The notes beneath the pieces were generated by a model. It made no database searches. It was not told the DNA's origin and saw only the letters and a list, made by a program, of their open reading frames with translations. DNA of 64,000 nucleotides. Origin: Petunia secreta. Taxonomy: Eukaryota > Streptophyta > Magnoliopsida > Solanales > Solanaceae. The position numbers and the translations under genes were made by a program. Shown in pieces: positions 34,044-45,782 of this stretch (the stretch's first letter is position 1; the number at the start of each line of letters is the position of its first letter). The stretch is taken from positions 1,922,001 through 1,986,000 of the forward strand of contig JARKIP010000003.1 in assembly GCA_029990175.1 (NCBI GenBank), read 5' to 3'.

Positions 34044-36918
34044 TGACACGACCCGAAATCCGGTTAGGCCGTGCGGGCACCCGACATCCTTCCCTAGACC
34101 CGTCGGGCGAACCCTTACCAATTAAATTAGGCAAATAAATATAATTCCATTCATTAATAAGAACAAGGCTTAAAAAAAACACTTACATACTGATACCTCT
34201 AAGCTGTACAAAAGAAATTACAGCTGACTACCCAACATACTAGGTTTAGGGTTATCCAGACCAGACATCCAAGAGTACAAAAGAAGACAAATACCTCCTG
34301 AAGGGAGCAAAATGCAACTGAAATAATAACCAATAAACTGGTGGCCATCCGGAATAAAAGCTGGCTCACCCTGACAGCTGAAGTCGTCTTCGCTCCTTCA
34401 CAACGTAGCGAACTCAATCCTGGAGCGAACCTGCCGAAACGAAATAGATAGAAAAAGAAACAAACAACAAACAAGGGTGAGTCAAAAGGACTCAATAAGT
34501 GGGGCAGACTAGCCACCTCAAAGAATAGGATAGCTAGCCAGGGAGAAGAAACAGATAAACCAAATTTCTTTTATTTAAATTATAAAAAGGTAGAGCCAGA
34601 TAACAACCGAAAACACGTAAGAAACTTATAAACTCTACCAAGGATGCGTGCCAGAAACATAACAACAAATAAGAAATGCACATATAAGCAGGACAATAGT
34701 TATGTACCACAAGTTTACACAATGGTATGAAATAAAATAAAATAAAATGAAGTGAGATGAAATGAGATGAAATATGATGCGAAGGGTCACATGTGCCCGT
34801 AATCCCATCCCGAAGCGGAATACTCCTGCATTCGAGGGGAATCCAATCTGATAACCAACTGGAGCGGAATACTCCTGCTCCTGGGGCGGAATACTCCTGC
34901 ACCCGATATAATATAAACCAGAGGCGGAATACTCCTGCACTCTCCTGGGGCGGAATACTCCTGCACCCGATATAATGTAAAGCTGAGGCGGAATACTCCT
35001 GCACTCAATATCTGACATAAGAGCGGAATACTCCTGCTCTTGGGGCGGAATCCTCCTACCCTCAATGTGATACAATGGAGCGGAATACTCCTGCTCCTGG
35101 GGCGGAATACTCCTGCCCTCAATATGATACAATGGAGCGGAATCCTCCTGCTCCTGGGGCGGAATACTCCTGCCCTCAATATGATATGCAATGTAATGCA
35201 TATGAATGCAATGTGATGCAATAACCCTTCACCGGCGCGGGACTCTCATCGACAACCGGGAAGTAGATGCCAACTCGCAGCCAGGGTACAATGCTCAAAT
35301 CCTCAATACAATACCAACAATAGGACATAACATATAATATATAATATAAATCCAAAGCTAAGGCGTAATGAGTACGCCTATCGGCAGCTACACACGTAAG
35401 AAATACGTGGTAGAAAATCCACGAGGCCAGGTGCCTCCAAAGAAATGGATATAAACACTTACTTCAAATCCTGGGTCTGAATAGCTATTGAATAACTTCA
35501 TTTCCTTTGCGATATCTCTCGGAATAATCCTTTTCTATGCCAAATGAACATATTCACACTTTTCAGTATTCGAAGACGAGTATCTAACCTTTATATAGAA
35601 AAGAAAAAAGAATTACAACCCATAAATTATACATTTTCGAACTCCTCACAGTTCCACGAGTCCAAAAATAATGTTAGTTTCGATAATTGAGTTCAATTAG
35701 ATTAAATTCATAAATTTATATATTTTCTTATCCCAATAATAATCACAATGAATACAAAAATAGTAGTAGCAGATGAAGTAGTAAAAATGAGCGCAACTTG
35801 ATGCAGTGCTTTCTGTATAGCTCATCACCATTAAAACTGACATTAGATTATAAATTCTCCGTAGCTAGCTTCTGCATTTTGAAGTTAAAACCAATGTTTA
35901 ATTAAAAGCAATCATTAACTCATATATGTATTGTCCACAACATCATTTTACCACTCACAGTGGTACTATTATAGTTGATAAACACTTACTACTAACAGAG
36001 CGAGAATGCAAATATAGTAACTTTATTTCCCGAAACAGTGGCTTAACTAATAGCTTTGGAATCTCTACTTCTAATACTACTAATCAATGAGCAATCATAA
36101 TATGCACCAATAATTAATTAAGCATGAGGGAAAATATGATAGTTTTTGAACATAACAATAATAAGTGATAAGGTAGAATAGTACCAGTAGCTTTGTTTCC
36201 TTTTCCTATACGAAGATTGTTAAAATGGAATTATGCACTTGTCAAGCAATTCCCTTTGAAGTGGAACAAACCGTTTTGCCAATCTCTGTAATCGCCCCCT
36301 TTCACTTTCTTTTTCTGAAATTGTATGATGTCCACCTTAAATTATGTACTATGTAGTAGTAATGTACTTTGCAGTACAACAACCGACTAACCCCCTTTTT
36401 TTATCTTTTCTTTTATTTAATGATTTCTTATATTTTCGTGATGAAAATTAAAACGAAACCCTACGAGATTCGAAATAATCCCAACTTTTGCATACAAGTT
36501 ATACAAATTATATGTAACATACTCCCGAAGGTGGATCTCAAATCAGACTCCCGAAACTCAATATGCAAATTAAAATGAAAAGAAGTCAAATTATTTAACT
36601 TTCAGCATTTTAGCGGAAACTATCCGAACAACATCGAAATTCACTTTCGAAAGTTTACAAAAATCACAAATAATCATACGAACCTAACGGCGCTTTCGGA
36701 TTTCGAAACGGAGCTCATTCGGCAAAACCGAGCTCGAAAATCTCTTTTTAATATTTATCGCCAATAAAAACTGAAACCTTCTTCCGATGCCTACCAAACG
36801 AGGTCTGATTTAGCTCAAACTTTACAGACAGGTCCTAATGGACATTACGAATATTTTAAAATTATCGGCACGCCAATTAGAGTACTAACTTCTGAAACGA
36901 CTGACCGAGGTCGTTTCA

Positions 36919-36923
36919 GATAT
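36919..36923. repeat. Target site duplication of element B, right (GATAT)
   Basis: Exact partner of 26989-26993, directly after GGTCGTTTCA. Confidence 0.92.
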
Positions 36924-37230
36924 GAACATTAAAAAGACGTTCACTACTCTCTAGGTGATGTATCTGGATTAATTAATGCCTTTTTTCGTATGCAGGTTTT
37001 GAAGGATGCTTTCACACCTTTTAATTGCACAAGGCAACCCCTCGCTTGAATCAGCATGACTATTGCATTACACTGAACATCCCGTTTGCAGTATTAGAAC
37101 ATCTGTATGATGATCAATTTGAATTATATACAACAAAAATAATAGGAATTTGGAACGCCATTGATAAATGCTCGAAACATTAGGTTAAACGTTCAAATAT
37201 AAAAATATATAAAATTGTCAAGATTAAAAT

Positions 37231-37669
37231 TCAAAAAGCAACACTTTGAGTTTGGGAGGATTGTCCACTGTCCACTCGTTTCGGGCAAGTAGTTTTTTTG
37301 TGGCCTGACCTTTTGCAGATGCTACATTTGTTTCTCCTACTTGAAAATACTTCACCAACTGATTGTATCCACTTTTTCCTTTGTCTGCCCTTACCCACGT
37401 CGATGAAAGGAGGGAATATTAGTCTCTCAAGCAGCTCAGGAGGAACATTCCAAAATTCTTTCGGTGGAACAGCATTGATCGGTTCTGCATAGGCAAGCAT
37501 ATATGACTCGAACTTGTAATATGCAGAAGTTAAGTCATAGACGCACGCTCCATAGTCTTCTGGATGCAGCATTCTGATAGCTGCCATAGCATGTTTACAG
37601 GGTATTAAGTCAATTTGATACTCTCTGCACGTACAAGTTCTGTTGAGTAAATCGACTTCTGCTCCCTGG
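37231..37669 (-). pseudogene. MULE transposase, C-terminal fragment (SWIM and CCHC zinc fingers)
   Basis: The minus-strand frame has a SWIM zinc finger (CTCREYQIDLIPCKHA; CxCx9CxH) followed about 80 residues later by a CCHC knuckle (CSICKRSGHKKTTCP; Cx2Cx4Hx4C), ending at 37231. This order is typical of the C-terminus of plant MULE transposases, where the DDE core lies upstream. Upstream sequence is replaced at 37670 by an LTR, so the catalytic domain is missing. A stretch of about 45 residues between the fingers (FWNVPPELLERLIFPPFIDV) is normal for the family. Confidence 0.88.
37665..37669. repeat. Predicted target duplication (CCTGG) at the LTR/MULE junction
   Basis: The five bases before the LTR start TGTCGCACCCC. 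I did not find the partner after a second LTR, so only one side is visible. Confidence 0.35.
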
Positions 37670-39762
37670 TGTCGCACCCCACTTTAAAAGCAAAGTAAAT
37701 TGGTTTACAACTTGGGGTAACTCATTAGGAGTTAGAGTTTTGGAGTCGCCACCTAATATAGTTTCTAAGGTGTATTAGGTCACCTATTAATTTCTAATTC
37801 AATTTAAAAAAGTAACTACGGGTTGGTCTACGAGTCAGAGATTCGGGTAAGTGTTCGAAATAACCTAGAAGGAAGGGGTTAGGCACCTTCTAGGTTCCAC
37901 TAAACGTGGTTCCCGACCGATTTTTATATTGGGTTTAAATATATTGCTTTAGAAAAGGACAATAGTTAAATAAGGTAAATGAATGAGTAATGGGCTGCAA
38001 AACAAGTAAAGTAAGCAATTTAATGTATTTGCATTAACAATTTTAAACAAATAGTCATGTTGCACAAATAGCCACAAAATAATAAATAACTAATTAAACA
38101 TTTGAATATCCCTAGGTTTTATTATGCTATTCGGATCAGAACCCGGCTTTCGTAAGGGACGATAGTTTCAGAATCCACTATCAAATATAGCTCGGGCAGT
38201 TTCCATCTTATCCGATGGGCTTAGTTCCCTTTAACCCCCATACCCTCTTTAAATATTTAACTAAAGCGCTAGCTAATAGTTTAAACGTCCTAAAGGTTTA
38301 CTAACGTCCCACTTAATGTCTCGGAGGCCATTGAGACTACTAATATAAATGTAAAATGTCTAGACTCCCTAATTGTGTTAATGCCCCAATCTAGACTCTT
38401 CTAGTCGTCACATAAAGAGTACGGTCATGCAAGTCACACAAGTCAAATAATATCATGTAAGCAAAATATTTTTAAAAGCTTTAAAAGTAAGCCTCCAAAT
38501 TAAAACAACTAAGCTGTAATAAAGATGCAAAGCCTTCATGCTACTGTTAAATTTTCAAAATACTCAATTTCGCAGAAATAAGCCAGCTCCCTACACTAAT
38601 TTAATCTAAAAAAAAAATTATCATGCATTAACTAAGTAAAACTCAGATTTCCAGATTCACGCAAAACATTTCAGTTTTCAAGTAGCACTTCACATTCTCA
38701 ACATATCTTATGATTTCACTCATTTCAACACACAACAAATAAATCTAGGGTAGAAGGTGGCCCCTGCTTAACCAAATATTCACATTACATAGCAGTAACT
38801 TATATATAGTTGTAGTTGTACCTGCAACGTTAGCGCAAAATACTAAGAAAAGTTCAATACAAGTTACCTTCCAATGAATGGATAACTTTTGTCAATACGA
38901 GCTTCTGGACAAGTCTTTAATGTGGCTCCCAATAAAATAATGAAAAATGGAGTAGTGTGTTAAAGGATAAAAGAAGTGTAGAGAAATATGTGGTTAAGTT
39001 GTGAGTTGTGAGAAGTGAGAATGTTGGAATGTGTGTAGAAGATGTAATTGCAAGTGATGATGAATCAATATGTTAGAAGATGTGTGTAGGAGAAGATGAG
39101 AGTCAGTCCTCAATGAATGTGAGAAGTAGGTGTATTTATAGTATTTTTGAAAAAGAGTGGTTAAGAAAAATGGGAGGTGATTGGGGGAATTTAGGCTTAA
39201 TGGGAGGGATTTGATTGGATAAGATTAAGGGGAATGATTTGAGGGGGATTTGAATGATTTTCTTCATTAATGTATGTAGACTTGAAAGTGGTGAAAAGGG
39301 TGACCTAAAATTAGGAAGAAGAGGAATTAGGGAGATTGTGAATGGGAGTGAATCAAGGGAGAGATTTAGGGAGATTGGAGGAAAATTGGGGATTAGATTT
39401 GGGAAATGAACTTGGTACTAAAAGTGGAGTGGGGACATTGGGAAATTTTTAAGAATAAGATCAGGATATATTTAGGAGAAGATTTGGGGGGATGAACTTG
39501 GACGGGAAGACGTATCTAGACTATTATTTGGTCTATATTCAAGATAGAATTAGGAAGAAGGTTTGAGATTTAGAAATTCAAATAATAAGGATGTATTTGG
39601 TTAGGAAATTTGGCTAGGTTCAGAATAAAATGTAAATAAATAAAAGTAAATAAAGATAAATAAAGAGTTTTGGGTAGTAATTTTGAAATATGGAAGAATT
39701 AATAATAAAAAGGAATTTGGACACTTTAATTAGCCAATATTTAACTTAAAAGTGTAAAAATG

Positions 39763-39835
<73 letters not shown>

Positions 39836-40208
39836 AATGCACAAATAAATAATAAATAAACTCAAATTAAATTATTTAAATATATATAATCATAAATAAT
39901 TACTAATTTGCACAAATAATCACAAATTAAAATAAACTTGGCATGTACCCTAAATGACGTAATTATATAATATAGCTACTAATATTATGAATGTACTAAT
40001 TTCACCAATAGTCATAGTTTTGACAAATAGCCTAAATAATGCAAAAGTTACATAATATAGCCACACTTATGTATACAATATATAAATAGAGGATTACGCA
40101 CGTAAATGCATGATTTCTAATGTACATTTTGCACAAATAGTCACATTGCACCTTAAGTTGAATTATGGCCAATTTTAGAAAAAGGATGGACAAAATTGGG
40201 TGTCAACA
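37670..40208 (-). mobile_element. LTR (2539 bp) of a second Ty3/gypsy element inserted in the MULE transposase
   Basis: Bounded by TGTCGCACCCC (37670) and GGGTGTCAACA (to 40208), which form an imperfect inverted terminal pair. On the minus strand a purine-rich tract (CAAAGAGAGGCAGC) precedes the LTR start TGTTGACACCC. A minus-strand TATA box (ACTATAAATACACC) lies near 39129-39142. It includes a TA microsatellite at about 39766-39831. Its sequence differs from the LTR at 45055-45782, so it belongs to another element. Confidence 0.7.
39766..39831. repeat. (AT)n microsatellite
   Basis: Uninterrupted AT dinucleotides, about 32 units. Confidence 0.95.
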
Positions 40209-40797
40209 GCTGCCTCTCTTTGCCCGGGGGTGATGAAAGAGTCTTCGGGCAAATATAGTTGACGAAACAGCCAATTTTGACACGACCGGTAGGCAGAAGA
40301 TTGAAAGGGGAAGAATGGGAGTTTTGGGGTGTTTTTGGCCGAACCCCGATCTCTGAGTTGCCTACATATCTCGGGTTTCACGAGAATCAGGCCGTATATA
40401 GTTCTAGAATGGCATGTTGCCTGTGTGAGATATTTATGACGCACGATTTGGATGTAAAGACTAAACTTATCCAAGTATGTAAAGTTTAGATTCGCGTATG
40501 CTTTGCCTTTTCGGCGAAATGAATGATGACTAAAGTAAGGGTACTATCGAAGATGAGATAACATCAGTAGGTCGATCGCGGGAAAAAAGGCTTATAATCG
40601 TCCTAGTTATGAAAATGTGGCGCGCTACACACCCATAAAGAGGAGTTTATATGTACCTAGTAGTCACTTCATCTCGATAAATGAGTCATCTTGCCGTCAA
40701 TATTGCCTTGAATGAGCTGAGAGATATTGAGAAGTAAAGCACGATGAATATGCATGATTCAAATAGGCAGGCACGAATAGGAAGGAATACGAAGAAG
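40209..40797 (-). mobile_element. 3' internal (untranslated) part of the second gypsy element
   Basis: This region lies between the purine tract beside the LTR and the abrupt end of the integrase frame. No coding motif is seen. The short ORFs at 40175-40489 are not supported. It probably belongs to the same element as the 37670-40208 LTR, joined to the truncated Tat-like element at about 40797. Confidence 0.5.
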
Positions 40798-41310
40798 AAG
40801 TAATCCTTTTGATGTGCAAGTCGTCGAGGAACCTAGTCACTTTCTGGCTGATGAATTGCGGGCCGTTGTCCATGACTATTTCCTTAGGTGCTCCAAAGCG
40901 ACACACGACATATCGCCTAAGGAAGTCAATCACCTCTGTTTGTCGTATCTTTGCATATGCTGCCGCTTCGGCCCATTTGGTGAAGTAATCGGTGATGATT
41001 AGCAGGAAGCGTACTCCTCTTGGCGCGGCGGGGAGAGGACCAACTATGTCCATTCCCCATTTCAAGAATGGCTACGGGGAGACTATTGAGTGGAGCGGCT
41101 CTGCCGGCTGATGGAGAAGATGCGCAAACCTTTGACACTTGTCACATTTCTTGACGAAATCATTGGTGTCCTTCTCACTACGCGAATCAACTTGCGTGCT
41201 AATGCTTTGCCCCCAAAATGATTGCCACAACAGCCTTCGTGGACCTCTCGCATCACATAGTTGATCTGGTTTGGTCCCAGGCATTTCGCAAGGGGTCCGG
41301 CGAACATCTT
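40798..41310 (-). pseudogene. Integrase of the Tat-like element, truncated
   Basis: The N-terminal zinc region reads NYVMREVHEGCCGNHFGGKA, then CDKCQRF in a frame nearby. The core then reads MKWGMDIVGPLPAAPRG, with the first catalytic Asp in WGMDIVGP and the second in VMDNGPQF. The frame follows the family as far as LHIKRITSS, then departs, so the third catalytic residue (Glu) and the C-terminal domain are missing. Frame changes between the zinc region and core show further decay. Confidence 0.85.
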
Positions 41311-41681
41311 GCGATGAAGATCGCCATTGATGATCGTATACCGAGCAGCTTTTATTCTGAGTTTGCGAGCGGCTTTCGCGTCAACGGGCAGAGTTCCATG
41401 AAGAATGTAATTTGTAATCTCATTTCGCCAATCCCAAGTTGCGTTTATAGCATTAACTCCGAACTTTTCTCGGTCTATGGTTGTGTAGAGTAGTTGAACG
41501 ACAGCCGAGGAGCTGGCCGCCCCAATTTCTGCTACCGACCCCAGATTTGCCAGAGCATCTGCCTCATGGTTCTCTTCTCGGGGGATCTAAAGCGCTTCCC
41601 ATTCGTCGAACTGGTCCAGAAGTTCTTTCACACGGGCAAGGTACACTTGCATTCTGGATTCTCATGCAATGAAACCTCCGG

Positions 41682-42327
41682 TCACTTGGTTGACTGAGAG
41701 TCACTCTTAAGTTTGATGACGTTTGCTCCATAGCTTCGGGCTAACTCCAATCCTGCAATCACGGCCTCATATTCGGCCTCATTGTTAGTGATAAACGGGC
41801 ACTTGATGGCCTGCCTGACGGTCTCTCTGGACGGGGTAACAAGAACCAGTCCAAGACCGGACCCTTTGACGCTCGAGGGGCCATCAGTGTACAGGGTCCA
41901 CGGGCCGGGGGCCTGCCCAGCATATAGGATCACATCTTTTTCTGCTTTAGGATATATATTAGCGCTAAAGTCTGCTACGAAGTCTGCTAGGGCCTGCGAT
42001 TTAATTGCTACTTTAGGTTGGTAGGTAATATCAAATTCACTTAATTCTATAGCCCATTTAACTAACCTTGGCGGGAATTCGGGTTTATGCAAAACACTGC
42101 GCAAAGGAAAGGTTGTAACTACAGCTATCAAATGGCCTTGAAAATAAGGGCGCAGTTTTATGGGCAGCAGTTACTAGTGCTAAAGCTAACTTTTCTAAGG
42201 GTTGGTAACGTGTTTCCGCATCAATTAGAGCTTTGCTAATGTAATAAATGGGAAGTTGTTTACCTTTTTCTTCTCGAACCAGGACTGCGCTTACCGAAGA
42301 CTCTGAGACTGCCAGATAGATCAGCAA
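41682..42327 (-). pseudogene. RNase H and second (archaeal-type) RNase H domains
   Basis: The first domain (about 42327-42180) reads LIYLAVSESSVSAVLVREE and then YYISKALIDAETRY, typical of the gypsy RNase H. The following frame (42131-41682) reads VKWAIELSEFDITYQPK, then WTLYTDGPSSVKGSGLGLVL and NNEAEYEAVIAGLELARSYG, the second RNase H of Tat elements, with Asp in YTDG, Glu in NEAEYEA and Asp in KSDSQ. A frameshift separates the two. The last stretch stops at 41682. Confidence 0.85.
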
Positions 42328-42432
42328 CTGCTCCCCGTGTTGGGGTGTAGAGAGTAGTGGTGGATTGGACAGATATTTCTTCAGATCCCTCAGCGCTTGT
42401 TGACATTCTGGGGTCCAGTCGAATTCCTTGTT

Positions 42433-43304
42433 CTACTTCAGGACATCGAAGAAACTTTTGCACCGATCAGACGAGCGAGACATAAACCTGCGCAAGGCTG
42501 CCACCTTTCCGGTTAGTTTCATGGTGTCCTTCCGGTTGTGGAGTACGTCTAGAATTGACTCAATCGCCTTGATTTGAGCGGGATTGACTTCAATCCGACA
42601 TTGGGAGACGATGAACCCTAGGAATTTTCCTGAACCCACCCCGAACGCGCACTTCTCTGGATTAAGCTTCATGTTGTATTGGTCGAGTATTAGGAAGGCT
42701 TCCTTCAAGTGTTCCAGATGATCCTCTGCTCGTTTTGATTTGATCAGCATGTCATCGATATACACTTCCATGGTCTTCCCGATTGGTCGTGGAACATACG
42801 ATTGACCAATCGCTGACACGTTGCACCTACATTTTTTAATCCAAATGGCATAACTTTATAGCAATACGTACCTCTATACGTTATGAATGACGTCTTCTCC
42901 TGATCGCTGGGATCCATCAATATCTGATTGTACCCTGAATATGCATCAAGGAAGGTGAGCACCTCATGCCCAGCAGTTGCATCAATCAGTTGATCTATCC
43001 GAGGAAGAGGATATGAATCCTTCGGACAGACCTTATTTAAATCAGTGAAGTCGATGCAAATTCGTCATTTCCCGTTCTTTTTTGCTACAACGACCACGTT
43101 GGCTAGCCAGTCTGGATACTTAACTTCAGGTACAGAGCCAATCTTCAGCAGTCGATCAACTTCGTTATTTATGATTTGATTCCGGAAAGCCCCTTGCTGG
43201 CGCTTCTTCTGCTTCACCGGACGGTGGTATGGGTCGACATTCAGCCTGTGAGAGATAATCTCTGGAGAAATACCTGTCATGTCTGTATGTGACCAATCGA
43301 ACAT
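42433..43304 (-). pseudogene. Reverse transcriptase of the Tat-like element, frameshifted
   Basis: Successive frames give ISHRLNVDPYHRPVKQKKR and WLANVVVVAKKNGK (43304-43065), then FLDAYSGYNQILM and CYKVMPFGLKNVGATCQRL (42962 on), then the catalytic EVYIDDMLIKSK and KCAFGVGSGKFLGFIVSQ (to 42433). The YIDD motif and preceding Asp are intact. At least two frameshifts and a stop separate the blocks, so no active enzyme is expected. Confidence 0.88.
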
Positions 43305-43353
43305 CGTTGCCGCTCCTTGAGGAACTGAAGGATGTCGTCCCGTAGGCGTTCAT

Positions 43354-44949
43354 TCAATTCTCGGTTAGAAGCTCCTTCAAGAACCCCTGTTTCAATAGAT
43401 GTGCGACCTCATACCTTAAGGCCTTGCAATCTTCAGTGGTGTGCCCATGATCGCCATGGAATTCGCACCATAGGTCCTGGTTTCTCTTGCCTGGATCTGT
43501 TTTCATTTCCTTTGGCCATTTAACCTTTTCGCCCATATCTTTGAGCGCTGCAATCACTTCAGACATTTCCACGTTGAAGTTTGGTAGACTTGGGGCTCCA
43601 CGAGTATCTGACTATGGATCACCTCCCCGTGATAGCCCTTTGTTGTTGCGACCGTGCCCCCTGGAGTTGTTGCGTGACTAGTCAGGATACGGTTCATAAC
43701 GTGCGTCTAACCTCTCCGACTCCATCTTTCTGCCAGAGCCACCGCTTCGTGATTGGTTCCTTCCTCGGGCACTGGTTCCTATCAACTTGTCTTCATCGAT
43801 GCGTACCTTGGAATTGTAGCGATTGTAGACAACCGACCAATCGGCTGCTGGGAATTCACGAAGAGACTCATACAGCCGGCGCGTAGCCTCTGAGCTCTTG
43901 ACATCCAGGCTGTTTGTGAATGCAATGGCCGCCCATCTGTCCGGTACTTTGGGTAGCAACATGCGCTCCCGCTGAAAGCGGTACACATATCTTCGAAGAG
44001 ACTCGCCGGGCTTTTGCTTGATCTCGAAGATATCCTCCACGCGAGTTTCCGTCTTCTGGGCGCCTGTGTGGCCTTTTACGAACAGCTCAACCATCTCCGC
44101 GAAGGACCCAATGGAGTTTGGTGGCAATATTGAGTACCATCGTAGAGCTCCATCTGCTAGGGTCTCCACGAATTTCTTTAACTGGATCGATTCGATCTCC
44201 TCGTCAGAAAGATCGCTTGCCTTTATAAAGTTGCTAAACATCATGAGATGATCATTGGGGTCAAAAGTCCCACGATATCTTGGAATGTTTGGCATCTTGA
44301 AAGTTTTTGGCATCGCCTTTGGGGCCGCTTCCTTCTTCCAAGGCCTCTGCGAATAGCGTTGAACGTCGATCTTCTTTAGTGTGGGTGGAGCGCCTGGTAT
44401 CAGGTCAATCCTCTCATAGAGAGACTTCTAAAGCGGTTCTTGACACTCTTTGAATTGCTTGACGAGTGCCTCCATGACGACGCTCATCTCAGTGGATACC
44501 GCAGATCCTCCGTTCTGATTTGCTTGAGTCGTCGGATCCATGGTTCCTCCGTTGTTGGCTGCGTTCTGATCTCCATCTTGCCTTGAAGTGCGTGAAGAAG
44601 GAACATCTCGACCTTGGGCTGCAGGATCAGTCCTCGTAATCGGAGGGATCTGCCATCGAAGAGAAGTGATCGCCTCGTTTATTCCCCTGTTGACTTCCGC
44701 TTGTTGTTGCATGAATTCAAAGATAGCCTCTTGGAGGTTCCTTTGATCGGGGGAGAGAATCCTATGGCGCCGTCTTCTAGGCGGGGTCACGCTTTGGGAG
44801 TGTCTACGCCTGTTCCGTTGCCTGATTGGTCCTTGGGAAGAGCGTTCCTGCCCATCGGACGAGTAATCTGGAGAATAATTGGGACTTGATGAAGGGGTAC
44901 GTACCTGACTTCCGCCCACTATAGTTCTTCGAGAGTTGCTTTCTGCCAT
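43354..44949 (-). pseudogene. gag of the Tat-like element, with in-frame stops
   Basis: From ATG 44949 (MAESNSRRTIVGGSQ) the frame runs through an Arg/Ser-rich N-terminus and the retrotransposon gag domain (FKMPNIPRYRGTFDPNDHL, then GALRWYSILPPNSI and KQKPGESLRRYVYRF) to a CCHC-like finger (CEFHGDHGHTTEDC) near 43465. All parts share one frame but are split by stops at about 44428, 43678 and 43611. If those codons were sense, the frame would be about 530 codons, a normal length. The gag packages element RNA. Confidence 0.85.
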
Positions 44950-45054
44950 GTTCGTTGTAAAGAAAGGGGTCGACAGAAAAGAATATAATGCAGGAAAAAG
45001 ACAAACTATTAACCTATAGAGGCTATTAACCGGCTCCCAATGTAGTCGCCAAAT

Positions 45055-45782
45055 TGTTTAACCTAGATCCGATTTTAGGTCAATTAACAATTAAATTTGT
45101 ATTTGCGGAATCACGATCAATTGTTTAGATTAAGAGTTTACCCAAATTAAATACGAGATTGCGTTAACTACTAGATTATCAAGATATGCACAATTTCCAA
45201 TGATGGTAGTTGACGATATGGAAATAATGAAGGATAATCAAAAATAAACAAGATTAAAGCGTGAATAAAATAGATAGAAGGAACCGTATTGAATTACTTG
45301 ATCTCGGTGAGGATTCCTCGTTACTGATTACACTTGGAGGCTTGAGAGCAAAGTATTCAGCAAATATAAATGATGAACAATATTGAGTAGGAGTAAAAGA
45401 AAGAGTATTCTTATTGATATTGTAGACAGAAGATAGAATGTGTAATAATGTGTTACAATGATCCGGAGCGAGTGCTATTTATAGACTTGATAGGCATCCG
45501 TTAGGTTGGTAACTGCTAGATATGTATCCGTTGGATACCTAACCGCTGGATGTGTAACCGCCGGATGTGTAATCATCGCCTTTATGACCATTCATTAAGC
45601 AATCGCGTACGATCAGATAACTGCTCATTCAAATCGCGCTGATTTGGGAAGCATTGTGTTACTGCTCTGGGCCTGCCCGTGGTAACCGCCTGACCAGTCA
45701 TCTGTCCGTTAGATGTCTGTCCCGGGAAACCTCTGACCGTGCCACGTGCCTTTTTAAGTGACGTCGGTTTTTATCCAATACA
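45055..45782 (-). mobile_element. 5' LTR of the Tat-like element (about 728 bp)
   Basis: On the minus strand the LTR ends TAGGTTAAACA at 45055, followed by a primer-site-like TTTGGCGACTACATTGGG. A TATA box (CTATAAATAGC) lies at 45474-45485. The proposed start, TGTATTGGATAAAAACC at 45782, is less certain, because no second LTR is available for comparison. Confidence 0.6.

Larger units (their letters stand above)
26994..36918 (-). mobile_element. Element B: complete non-autonomous LTR retrotransposon (9925 bp)
   Basis: The LTRs are 26994-29868 (3') and 34044-36918 (5'), both 2875 bp, with GATAT target duplications. The primer site is at 34028-34043 (minus GTTGGTATCAGAGCCC). The purine tract is at about 29869-29881 (minus AAGTGGAGGAGAA). 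I counted six substitutions between the LTRs (about 0.2%), meaning recent insertion. The interior carries only a broken gag (-) and a broken integrase fragment in the opposite orientation (+). It was inserted into the MULE region. By its gag and ends it is probably derived from a Tekay/Del-type chromovirus. Confidence 0.93.
14214..37669. mobile_element. Composite MULE (Mutator-like, Kaonashi-like) region, interrupted by LTR elements
   Basis: This span collects a ULP protease gene (+), a GRF zinc-finger pseudogene (-), three coiled-coil ORFs and the C-terminal end of a MULE transposase (-). MULEs carrying ULP-like genes, often without long terminal inverted repeats, are established in plants (Kaonashi elements). 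A shared left-end sequence starting GGGACGCGCGTGG occurs at 14214 and again at 25760, so more than one element copy is probably involved. A solo LTR (14564-17065) and element B (26994-36918) are later insertions. The right end is destroyed by another LTR at 37670, and I could not identify terminal inverted repeats, so the boundaries are uncertain. Confidence 0.6.
40798..45782 (-). mobile_element. Tat-like Ty3/gypsy retrotransposon, 3' end lost
   Basis: Read on the minus strand the order is LTR (45782-45055), leader, gag (44949-43354), reverse transcriptase, RNase H, a second archaeal-type RNase H, then integrase. The double RNase H is the hallmark of the Tat lineage. The integrase breaks off near 40798 and there is no matching 3' LTR. 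Stops and frameshifts occur in gag and pol, so the copy is dead. Confidence 0.85.
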
